Below, piece by piece: positions 34,106 through 41,146 of a stretch of DNA of 64,000 nt. This DNA is from Thermoactinomyces intermedius (GTDB taxonomy: Bacteria; Bacillota; Bacilli; Thermoactinomycetales; Thermoactinomycetaceae): NCBI RefSeq assembly GCF_016055025.1, contig NZ_JAECVW010000001.1, one strand, 5' to 3'. The number at the start of each line of letters is the position of its first letter. The first letter of the stretch is position 1. A program made the position numbers and the translations under genes. The notes under the pieces are model-generated. The model made no database searches. It was not told where the DNA came from and saw only the letters and a program-made list of their open reading frames with translations.

Positions 34106-34861
34106 ATGTACCGGTTGCGCTTCAAAGTAAATACATCTTACGAAGGCGATGGCGTCGGGGGTTTGTCCAAGCGGTTTCATGCATTTATCCTGCGATCGAT
34201 TCAGCAGGAATCGCCCGCATTGTCACAGCATTTGCATGACCGGAAGGAGCGGCAGGCTTTTTCGACAAGATTGATGCCGCAAAAAGGGGAGGTGTGGGTC
34301 AATACCCCGGATCCCAATGTTGTTTCCTGTCTTCAGCGCCAGCTGCGGGCCGGGGCGGAAATGGATCTGATCGACTGGAAGGGGGTAATTGTAGGACATC
34401 GTTGCCAAACTTTTTCTCCCGCCCGGATTTCAGAAACGTTTTCACCCGGTTTCACCTTGCACTTTTTGACTCCGACAACCTTTTATCAACGGGGAAATTA
34501 TTATCCGCTTCCGGAACTGAAGCGCCTTTTTTCGAGTGCTGCCAAGGCATATCAACTTTGTACCGGGAAAGAAACGGAGTGGGGAGAACTGGAATCGTTA
34601 ATCCGGAAAATCCGGGTCGAGTATTTGTCCGTCTTGACGCAGCGGGTATCTTTCGGGAAATTTAACCTCGTTGGATTCAAAGGTAAAATGGCCATGAGTA
34701 TGAAGGCATTGGAAAAAGAAGAACAACATTGGATTTGGCAGTTGATGGCATACGGTGCTCTCATGGGATTTGGTTACAAAACTGCTTGGGGGTTGGGGCA
34801 AACGCTCCTGAAACCGTTGGAAGAAAAGCAAGAGCTGTTTGGAGTTTCCTCAAAAGAATAG
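34106..34861 (+). CDS. cas6: CRISPR-associated endoribonuclease Cas6, orphan
   Basis: A 251-residue RAMP-fold protein that would cut CRISPR precursor RNA. Family signs are FHAFILRSIQQ near residue 25 (a His in the position of the usual catalytic helix), LHFLTPTTFYQRGNYYPLP in the middle, and the C-terminal glycine-rich loop GFGYKTAWGLGQT around 221-233. AAGGAGG stands well before the ATG, and the gene seems intact. There is no CRISPR array and no other cas gene in the window. It may serve an array elsewhere in the chromosome, or be a relic. Confidence 0.85.
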   Translation: MYRLRFKVNTSYEGDGVGGLSKRFHAFILRSIQQESPALSQHLHDRKERQAFSTRLMPQKGEVWVNTPDPNVVSCLQRQLRAGAEMDLIDWKGVIVGHRCQTFSPARISETFSPGFTLHFLTPTTFYQRGNYYPLPELKRLFSSAAKAYQLCTGKETEWGELESLIRKIRVEYLSVLTQRVSFGKFNLVGFKGKMAMSMKALEKEEQHWIWQLMAYGALMGFGYKTAWGLGQTLLKPLEEKQELFGVSSKE

Positions 34862-34887
34862 AGGACACCTCATGAAGAGGATGGAAA

Positions 34888-34921
34888 TTAAAAAACCCTG
34901 GCAGATGTCGGCCGGGGTTCA
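34888..34921 (-). terminator. terminator of the NUDIX gene
   Basis: AACCCCGGCC / GCCAGGGTT stem with a T-run on the minus strand; it may also stop cas6 transcripts from the other side. Confidence 0.75.
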
Positions 34922-34923
34922 AT

Positions 34924-35396
34924 TTATCGAATGAATGCCCTGTCCTGTTGCTTAAGATGATCGTTGATCCGGACTCTTTGCGCAGGGTGCATATCCAGTT
35001 GTTCAATTTCTTCAACACCGAAAAAGCCGACTTGATGAGATTCTTCACTTACGGACAATTCTCCGCCAGTAACTTTGCATTCAAAGCAAATGGAAAACTG
35101 TTGCCGGACCTCGCCGTCATCATAAGCGATGCGATGGCCCGGATCTGTATAAATCCCGATCAATTTTTCACCTTGATATCCAATCCGGTTTCCTCTTTGA
35201 CTTCGCGAATAATGGTTTCTTCAATGGATTCCCCCAGTTCCATGGCTCCTCCCGGGAGGGACCACAAGGCGTTGTCTTTTCGCTTGTGCAGCAAGATCTT
35301 TCCATCGTGATTCAAGACAACGGCGGAAGCCGCCGGAACGATCGAATTGGGCTTTGGTGCATCCGGTGCATGGTAATAATCTTTTCTACCTATCAT
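34924..35396 (-). pseudogene. NUDIX hydrolase split by a frameshift
   Basis: From ATG 35396 (AACGGAGG upstream) the first frame carries LHKRKDNALWSLPGGAMELG and REVKEETGLDI, the start of the NUDIX box GX5EX7REUXEEXGU, then ends at 35160. The next frame continues exactly where a homologue would, with LIGIYTDPGHRIAYDDGE and CFECKVTGGE, to 34924. One extra A in the five-A run (complement of T at 35164-35168) would restore a 157-residue enzyme that hydrolyses nucleoside diphosphate derivatives. The NUDIX box itself is complete. Confidence 0.8.
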
Positions 35397-35490
35397 AAAA
35401 ACCTCCGTTTCCGGAATGAAGATATTTTTGCTTCCATCATACCAATCATTTACTGAAAATTGAAACAGACGCGCTGATTGGTCACGCATA

Positions 35491-35526
35491 GAAAAAAGCC
35501 AGGCTGTACAAAGCCCGGCTTTTTTG
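35491..35526. terminator. terminator, probably bidirectional
   Basis: AAAAAAGCCAGGCT / AGCCCGGCTTTTTT stem with one mismatch. It ends the 579-residue gene on the minus strand. Confidence 0.8.
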
Positions 35527-35528
35527 GG

Positions 35529-37268
35529 TTATACGGGGGTGGTGGCCATTTCCCCCTCAAGGTTTTCGGTTTGGCTGGCAATCCATGCTTTCAATTGATT
35601 GAACAGTTTTCCATATGGTTTGAGAAGATCCGGTTCGAGATGGATTTCTTGTTTTGCGAAGGGTTGCATCAACCGTTTTTCGGTTCCTTCGCTTTCATAA
35701 GGCTGAAGGCAGGATTGCACATGAACAAAACGGGCATTGTCCGGGTCCCGCGAGATGTTCAGGCAAAGATGAAAGCCACGGATATGGGATGAAAAGAGAT
35801 ATGAGTGCTCAGCATGATTTGCGACCTTTTGCCAAGAGCGGACGAGTTCATCATGTTGACGCAACAGACCCAGCGAGCTTTTCACGGATTCCATTTCCGA
35901 TTGGATTTTTTCCATCTCCGCCTTCAGCGTTTCCATTTCCCGATGGATCTTTTTTTGTTCATCGGCCAGCTTCTGGATTTTGGATCGGGTTTCGTAAATT
36001 TGGCGCGTCAAGTATTGGAGTTCCGTTTGGACGGCGATGAGTTCCTGTTGCTTTTGTTTCAGTTTGCCGGAACGAAACAGGCGTTTGAAAAATCCGCTGA
36101 GTTGCCGGATTTCTTTTTTCAGCTGGTTTTCAACCGCTTCTTTGGTGCTTTTCTCTTGTGCATATTTCTCTTTCTGTTCCTCATATTCAGATTGTTGTTG
36201 CAATAAATCGGTTTGTTGTTGTTGCAAGTCTTCGGCTTGCTGCTTCAGTCGATCATATTTTTCTTCCAGTTGCTCCCGTTGTTCTTCGCGTTGCTGAATC
36301 AGTCCGGTTTGAAACCGGAAAGGGAAATCCTCTGGTGCCAGCGGTTGGGCGTGGTAACGGGACAGCACCTGATGGATGGTGTCGTGCAAGCGTTGATCTT
36401 TGATCTTCGGAAGATCAAACGCGGGAAAAGGTTTTTCGTCCAGATCCAAAAAAACCAATTGCTTCTCCATGGAGATCAGTTCCATTCCGGGAGGCTGAGC
36501 TTCTGTTTGGGTTACCTTGCCGTAGATCGCAATTTTTCTTCCCAAAAGCGGGGAGAGGAAATCCCGGTCATACAGGTGCCCCGGGGAAACCGTGACCTTG
36601 AAATTCCCTTCAGGACCCAAAGTCAGTTCCACGCCGTGGTGCCGGTTCAACGAGAGGTTTTGCACCACACCGGTGATGATGGCGGATTGGCCGGTTGCCT
36701 GGTGTGCCGATTCATGAGAGTACAAGATTTGCCCCAAATCGGTGGTTTTTCCGTCCGCTTGAACCCGTTGGTGAACCCAATCGTCCTGCATCCCGTCAAA
36801 CAGTTCTTGAAACAGAAAAGACCGTCTATCAGTTTTGCCGGCAGCCGGTTTGGATTCCGGGGAACGGGCCGGTGTGTCCAAACGCAGGCTTTTTTCCAAG
36901 TCCGGCAGACAAATCACTTGATCATGGAGAACGGTTAATCCGTGCCTTTGGGCCACTTCGCGAAGATAGCCGGCGTCCCGGAAAACGCATCCGGGGATGT
37001 GTTTTTGATTGGGGCGGAGCCGGAAATGATGTTCTTTGCTTTTTTTAAAGTGATAATGGCTCACTTTGGGAAGCTCTGAGCGCGAAGGCGGCGTTGCGTG
37101 CTCTTGGATGTAGCGCTTCCAGCAACCGAAACAGTAAAATTCGCCCTTGATTTTGGTAAAGCGGGAAGGGTCCCGTTCCCGGAGCGCGGCGATTTCCTTT
37201 GTGTGTTTCCGTTGCCATGTCTCATTCTCCCATAACATCGCATTCCTCATACTGGTTACAGAGGGCAT
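35529..37268 (-). CDS. unknown protein with zinc-finger, possible OB-fold and long coiled coil
   Basis: A 579-residue protein I cannot name. ATG 37268 follows GAGGTGA. Near residue 45 FYCFGCW, and later HYHF...HHFRLRP...HIPGCVF, suggest a Cys/His zinc site like the N-terminus of CoiA-type proteins. Residues about 200-285 (ITGVVQNLSLN, FKVTVSPGHLY, LLGRKIAIYGKVTQTE) look like an OB-fold. Residues about 320-480 form a strong coiled coil rich in Gln, Glu and Lys. The C-terminal 100 residues are globular. Together this suggests binding of nucleic acid by an elongated dimer. It lies among accessory genes, so defence or DNA uptake are options. Confidence 0.7.
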   Translation of the reverse strand: MPSVTSMRNAMLWENETWQRKHTKEIAALRERDPSRFTKIKGEFYCFGCWKRYIQEHATPPSRSELPKVSHYHFKKSKEHHFRLRPNQKHIPGCVFRDAGYLREVAQRHGLTVLHDQVICLPDLEKSLRLDTPARSPESKPAAGKTDRRSFLFQELFDGMQDDWVHQRVQADGKTTDLGQILYSHESAHQATGQSAIITGVVQNLSLNRHHGVELTLGPEGNFKVTVSPGHLYDRDFLSPLLGRKIAIYGKVTQTEAQPPGMELISMEKQLVFLDLDEKPFPAFDLPKIKDQRLHDTIHQVLSRYHAQPLAPEDFPFRFQTGLIQQREEQREQLEEKYDRLKQQAEDLQQQQTDLLQQQSEYEEQKEKYAQEKSTKEAVENQLKKEIRQLSGFFKRLFRSGKLKQKQQELIAVQTELQYLTRQIYETRSKIQKLADEQKKIHREMETLKAEMEKIQSEMESVKSSLGLLRQHDELVRSWQKVANHAEHSYLFSSHIRGFHLCLNISRDPDNARFVHVQSCLQPYESEGTEKRLMQPFAKQEIHLEPDLLKPYGKLFNQLKAWIASQTENLEGEMATTPV

Positions 37269-37324
37269 ATCAAAGATCACCTCATATGTATAAATATTCT
37301 TCCCTCTATTACCATATCAAAGAA

Positions 37325-37498
37325 TTACCGTTCCTTTAACCAAGGAGACCCATTCCAGTTCTCATGATTAGTCCAGCCGGTCAAATTTTCGCCCTTTTTG
37401 GCATTCACCCATCCCCGCGGGTTTAAATCCGATCGGGTGAAATAATTCTGTTTGGGCAGCGGTTTTGCTTTGACATTCCAACCAAAATTCTTTTTCAT
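37325..37498 (-). CDS. tryptophan- and asparagine-rich small protein
   Basis: A 57-residue basic protein starting at the second ATG after AGAAGGAG. It holds five Trp, mostly in FGWN, RGWVN, TGWTN, ENWNG and SPWL contexts, with no Cys, no signal peptide and no membrane helix. I know no family. The strong ribosome site argues that it is real. The repeated GW-N motifs could bind another protein or a carbohydrate; a modified-peptide precursor seems less likely because no modifying enzyme is nearby. Confidence 0.5.
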   Translation of the reverse strand: MKKNFGWNVKAKPLPKQNYFTRSDLNPRGWVNAKKGENLTGWTNHENWNGSPWLKER

Positions 37499-37635
37499 CA
37501 GCGTCATCTCCTTCTATATTTAAAATGAAATGTTGTTATATCGGAGAGAATATTCGATCCGTCATGTTCTTTTCCTGCTTGAAACAGAGGTGCAGTTGTA
37601 AACAACCCGGGGGAGCATTTCAACCGGTTTTTTAG

Positions 37636-37669
37636 CCAAAAAATAAGAGACCATCCTTGAGATCGTCTC
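37636..37669 (-). terminator. terminator of mazEF
   Basis: GAGAC / GTCTC stem with a 13-base loop, then TTATTTTTT on the minus strand. Confidence 0.6.
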
Positions 37670-37727
37670 GCGATAATTTCATTTGTTAAATTGGCTTGAG
37701 AGAAAAAGAACAGGCTTTTCTTACCGG

Positions 37728-38057
37728 TTATGACAAAAACGTATGGATTAATTCAATGCAATCGGCAACCACGTTTTCGGGTGCCCGGCCTTTGATCATA
37801 AATTGCCGTGCCCGCCAATCCAGGCTTTTGACTTGGTCCGCCAGAATGACGCCTTGAATGGGCAGACCGTCGGGCAATTTCACTTCAAACGGGTAGCCTT
37901 TTTCTTTGCTGGTAATGGGGCAGACCACAGCGAATTTGGTCACTGCGTTGAATGATTGGGGGGATAAGACAATGGCGGGGCGTCTTCCGGCCTGTTCATG
38001 CCCGGCTTGCGGATGGAAGCTGACATAAACAAGATCCCCACGATCCGGTACGGCCAT
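37728..38057 (-). CDS. mazF: type II toxin, MazF/PemK family mRNA interferase
   Basis: A 109-residue toxin with the family start DRGDLVYVSFHPQAGHEQAGRR, followed by PAIVLSP, and the later VCPITSKEKGYPFEV and GVILADQVKSLDW. The Arg and Thr/Ser positions used for RNA cleavage are in place. It would cut mRNA at short sequence motifs unless held by MazE. Its ATG overlaps the mazE stop by one base. Length is normal, so it looks active. Confidence 0.9.
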   Translation of the reverse strand: MAVPDRGDLVYVSFHPQAGHEQAGRRPAIVLSPQSFNAVTKFAVVCPITSKEKGYPFEVKLPDGLPIQGVILADQVKSLDWRARQFMIKGRAPENVVADCIELIHTFLS

Positions 38058-38293
38058 TAAATGAGCTCATTCCCTTCGGTTCCAAGCTGAATTTCTTCAT
38101 GGCGGTTTTCCGGCGTGACTTTGGCCAGAAGTTCATCCAATGTGGGTTTTTTCTTCTTTGGAACCAACTTGATCTCTTGGTTTTCCACTTTCATTTCCAA
38201 TTCGGAGCCTTGCTTGATGGACAGCATCTCGGCAATATGACTGGGGATCCGAATGGCCAAGCTGTTTCCCCATTTCCGGACTTGTGTCGTCAT
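38057..38293 (-). CDS. mazE: antitoxin MazE, AbrB-fold
   Basis: A 78-residue antitoxin whose N-terminus TTQVRKWGNSLAIRIPSHIA is the classic swapped-hairpin AbrB/MazE DNA-binding fold. The C-terminal acidic-basic tail (from about residue 45) should wrap around the toxin. ATG 38293 follows AAGGAGG at ten bases; the longer frame from 38359 would overlap the operator and is unlikely. It represses its own promoter, probably through the palindrome at 38357. Confidence 0.92.
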   Translation of the reverse strand: MTTQVRKWGNSLAIRIPSHIAEMLSIKQGSELEMKVENQEIKLVPKKKKPTLDELLAKVTPENRHEEIQLGTEGNELI

Positions 38294-38356
38294 CCTCAGG
38301 ATTCCTCCTTGATATTCTTTCTCTTTCATTTTATCACCTCCGGGATGTCTTGTATA

Positions 38357-38376
38357 CACATTGTATCTACAATGTG
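38357..38376 (-). promoter_or_regulatory. palindromic operator of mazEF
   Basis: Perfect inverted repeat CACATTGTA-TC-TACAATGTG about 65 bases upstream of mazE, next to a TATACA that could serve as its -10 box. Suits binding by a MazE dimer. Confidence 0.7.
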
Positions 38377-38487
38377 GTTGGATTATGCATCTGTCAGTCT
38401 GAATATTTGTAAAGTAAAATCTCCATTGTTTTGAAGGATTTCCAAATCAGGATGGTGTATAAACATAGATAAAGGAGGAGTAAAAAA

Positions 38488-39183
38488 ATGGAAAATGAGT
38501 ATCGTCATTTAGAGTGTGGACTGACTGAAATTGTTTGCTATTATCACGACGAAAAAAAGTTCGTGTACATTGATACTCACAATTTTGAAAAAATTGACGC
38601 TTTTCCAGGGAGATGGAGGGTCCATCGGCCTGGCGGCAAATTTTGTATTATAAATACAAAATCCGGAAAAACAAGCGACTCCCCCCTCTGTATGATGCAT
38701 CGTGTTATTGCGGGAGATGATCGTAATACGGCTGTTATTCATGTAAATGAGGATCCTTTTGACTTGAGGGAAGAAAATCTACTTTCTATCACTATTGGTA
38801 CAACGAATCACCCCGGTACAAAAGCAAAAATCGAAAAAATGTTGGCAAAACAGAGACCATTGAAGTCATTGCTGAAAAACAATCTGAGTGAAAATAGAGA
38901 AGAAGATCACACAGGAGTGGATTGTTCTACTTCCGAAAAGGAGAAGCAAGAAGCGAAAAATAGTATTGTTGAGGCCAAACAGTCAGTTGCTGCTGCAAGA
39001 GCCGAGGAATTGTTTATTGAAAAGGAAAAAAGCTCAGTTGAACAAAGCAGAGAATTATATATTAAAATTCCTTCAGGCGAAATCATAATAAAAGAAAACA
39101 ATAAAGAAATAAGTTCTGGTCTATTTTACCATGACTTAGTCCAGATAGCTAATTTCCTGAGTAAAAAAATAGCAATGTTTTGA
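38488..39183 (+). CDS. HNH-like protein with charged helical tail
   Basis: A 231-residue protein behind AAAGGAGGAG. The block CMMHRVIAGDDRNTAVIHVN followed by EDPFDLREENLLSI matches the HNH-endonuclease pattern LHR-I...V-H-N-D--D-R-ENL seen in phage and intron nucleases, although the first His-Asn pair is only partly kept. Residues about 125-190 form a charged helix and the end is beta-like. Its codons are A+T-rich compared with neighbours, with many AAA and ATA, pointing to recent transfer. It could be a nuclease or a DNA-binding remnant. Confidence 0.6.
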   Translation: MENEYRHLECGLTEIVCYYHDEKKFVYIDTHNFEKIDAFPGRWRVHRPGGKFCIINTKSGKTSDSPLCMMHRVIAGDDRNTAVIHVNEDPFDLREENLLSITIGTTNHPGTKAKIEKMLAKQRPLKSLLKNNLSENREEDHTGVDCSTSEKEKQEAKNSIVEAKQSVAAARAEELFIEKEKSSVEQSRELYIKIPSGEIIIKENNKEISSGLFYHDLVQIANFLSKKIAMF

Positions 39184-39189
39184 GACGAG

Positions 39190-39226
39190 AAAGAGATTAA
39201 ATATCAAAAATATTATATCTCTTTTG
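39190..39226 (+). terminator. terminator of the HNH-like gene
   Basis: AAAGAGAT / ATCTCTTT stem with a 19-base A+T-rich loop, then TTTTG. Confidence 0.55.
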
Positions 39227-39420
39227 TGTGTTTCCCCATTGTAAAGATTGAAAATAAGTATACTTGTGCATACGGACTGTTTTGTATACGTAACTAAGAA
39301 ATATTTCCTGTAAGGGATTCAAAACTCGAGATTTGCTGCCGATCGTTTACGTGGTGGACACCGATAAACGTGATGTCCATGAGAACCTATGACCGGAATA
39401 TGAAGCAGAGAAACGGTTTC

Positions 39421-39449
39421 CACCTTCTCCGGTGATGAGAAGGTTTTTT
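39421..39449 (+). terminator. orphan terminator
   Basis: ACCTTCTC / GAGAAGGT stem, seven-base loop, then TTTTT. No gene is recognised directly upstream of it. Confidence 0.8.
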
Positions 39450-39609
39450 CTATGTTGTTCTTTCGCTTTCCTGATATTTCATTTTGTTAATGAATGATCA
39501 TTCTCGTGCGTTTTCATCCGGAAAAGGATTATGGGGGATGTATGATTTCAAATCAGGATATTCACTTGAATTCCGGGCTGTAAAACTGGATTTATTCTTT
39601 GGGTGATTA

Positions 39610-39625
39610 TGTGATTTTTTTCACA
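39610..39625 (+). promoter_or_regulatory. Rex- or Fnr-type operator of cydABDC
   Basis: TGTGA-TTTTTT-TCACA, a perfect palindrome with six-base spacing. Both Rex (TTGTGAAN4TTCACAA) and Fnr of Bacillus (TGTGAN6TCACA) fit. In B. subtilis the cyd operon is repressed by Rex when NADH is low. Confidence 0.8.
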
Positions 39626-39736
39626 AAAAAGCCATACTCGCCCGCAAAAATTGGCAGCGCTTCATGCCATAATAAAGGTGAGAAGGATTAAAGCCAACGT
39701 GATTGGCAAATTGGCGGGAAAGGTGGAGAGAAGCAA

Positions 39737-41146
39737 ATGGATTTGCTCACTTTGTCACGAATTCAATTTGCCGTGACGACGATTTATCACTTTATCTTTG
39801 TGCCATTGTCCATCGGTTTGGTGTTTTTGATTGCCGTGATGGAGACGATGTACGTTGTCAAAGGCAAAGAAGAGTACAAAAAAATGGCAAAGTTTTGGGG
39901 AAAGCTGTTTTTGATCAATTTTGCCGTCGGTGTGGTGACCGGGATCATCCAGGAGTTTCAGTTTGGGATGAACTGGTCGGATTACTCCCGGTTTGTCGGG
40001 GATGTGTTTGGTGCGCCACTTGCCATTGAAGCGTTGTTGGCTTTCTTTATGGAGTCGACGTTTATCGGGCTTTGGATTTTTGGTTGGGACCGGCTGTCCA
40101 AGAAGTTGCATTTGGCTTGCATCTGGCTGGTGTTTATCGGGACGACGCTGTCGGCGTTTTGGATTTTGGCGGCCAACTCGTTCATGCAACATCCGGTCGG
40201 GTTTACCATCAATCAAGGCCGCGCTGAAATGAACGATTTTCTCGCCCTGATCACAAACGGGCAATTGTGGGTGGAGTTCCCGCACACGGTGCTCGGGGCG
40301 TTGGCAACCGGGGCGTTTTTGGTGACCGGGGTCAGTGCTTACAAACTGCTTAAAAAACAAGATGTCCCATTCTTTAAAAAATCTTTTCACATCGGAATTG
40401 TCGTTGCACTCATCTCATCTTTCCTGGTGGCAATATTCGGACATCAGCAAGCGCAGTACCTGATGCATACCCAGCCCATGAAAATGGCGGCCAGTGAAGG
40501 GTTGTGGGAGACCAGTGAAGATCCTGCGCCGTGGACGGTTTTTGCCGTCATCAATCCGGAAACGATGGAGAATAAATATGAATTTAAAATTCCGTATCTG
40601 CTCAGCTATTTGACTTACAGCAAGTTCTCCGGCTCGGTGGAGGGCATAAAGGAACTGCAGCAAAAATATGAGCAGACGTATGGAGAGGGAGATTATATTC
40701 CGCCGGTGAGAACCACGTTCTGGAGCTTCCGGATCATGGTGGGGGCCGGCGTGGCGATGATCCTGTTGGGAATGTACGGAACTTACTTGGTTTTGCGCAA
40801 AAAACTGCCGGATGTGAAACCGTGGTTTTACCGTATCATGGTCTTTGCCATTTCGCTTCCGCATATCGCCAATACTTCGGGATGGATCATGACCGAGATC
40901 GGCCGCCAGCCGTGGACGGTTTTCGGGCACATGACCACCGCAGACAGTGTTTCGCCGGGCGTGACGGCAGGGGAAGTGCTGTTTTCGCTCACCGCTTTCA
41001 CGGCGATTTACACGATCTTGGCGATGGTGATGGCTTACTTGTTTGTCCGGGTCATTAAAAAAGGACCGTATGCAGCCGTAGAAGAGGATGTCCGGTCGGA
41101 AGACCCGTTTGAAATGGGGGGACAACGCCATGCTGTATCTCAATGA
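39737..41146 (+). CDS. cydA: cytochrome bd ubiquinol/menaquinol oxidase subunit I
   Basis: A 469-residue integral membrane protein with about nine helices that oxidises quinol and reduces oxygen to water with very high affinity. The N-terminal LLTLSRIQFAVTTIYHFIF region contains the heme b595 axial His; EFQFGMNW and the conserved GRQPW motif are present. The Q-loop is short, as in Bacillus. The ribosome site GAGAGAAG lies just upstream. It is first in a four-gene operon, overlapping cydB by 17 bases. Confidence 0.96.
   Translation: MDLLTLSRIQFAVTTIYHFIFVPLSIGLVFLIAVMETMYVVKGKEEYKKMAKFWGKLFLINFAVGVVTGIIQEFQFGMNWSDYSRFVGDVFGAPLAIEALLAFFMESTFIGLWIFGWDRLSKKLHLACIWLVFIGTTLSAFWILAANSFMQHPVGFTINQGRAEMNDFLALITNGQLWVEFPHTVLGALATGAFLVTGVSAYKLLKKQDVPFFKKSFHIGIVVALISSFLVAIFGHQQAQYLMHTQPMKMAASEGLWETSEDPAPWTVFAVINPETMENKYEFKIPYLLSYLTYSKFSGSVEGIKELQQKYEQTYGEGDYIPPVRTTFWSFRIMVGAGVAMILLGMYGTYLVLRKKLPDVKPWFYRIMVFAISLPHIANTSGWIMTEIGRQPWTVFGHMTTADSVSPGVTAGEVLFSLTAFTAIYTILAMVMAYLFVRVIKKGPYAAVEEDVRSEDPFEMGGQRHAVSQ

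Larger units (their letters stand above)
39227..39736 (+). other. 510-base gap before cydA, no supported gene
   Basis: No frame has a ribosome site and protein-like content. Visible features are repeated TATAC motifs at 39255-39290, a strong hairpin terminator at 39421-39449, and the operator at 39610. The part before the terminator may be a short transcript or the remains of a lost gene. Confidence 0.5.
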
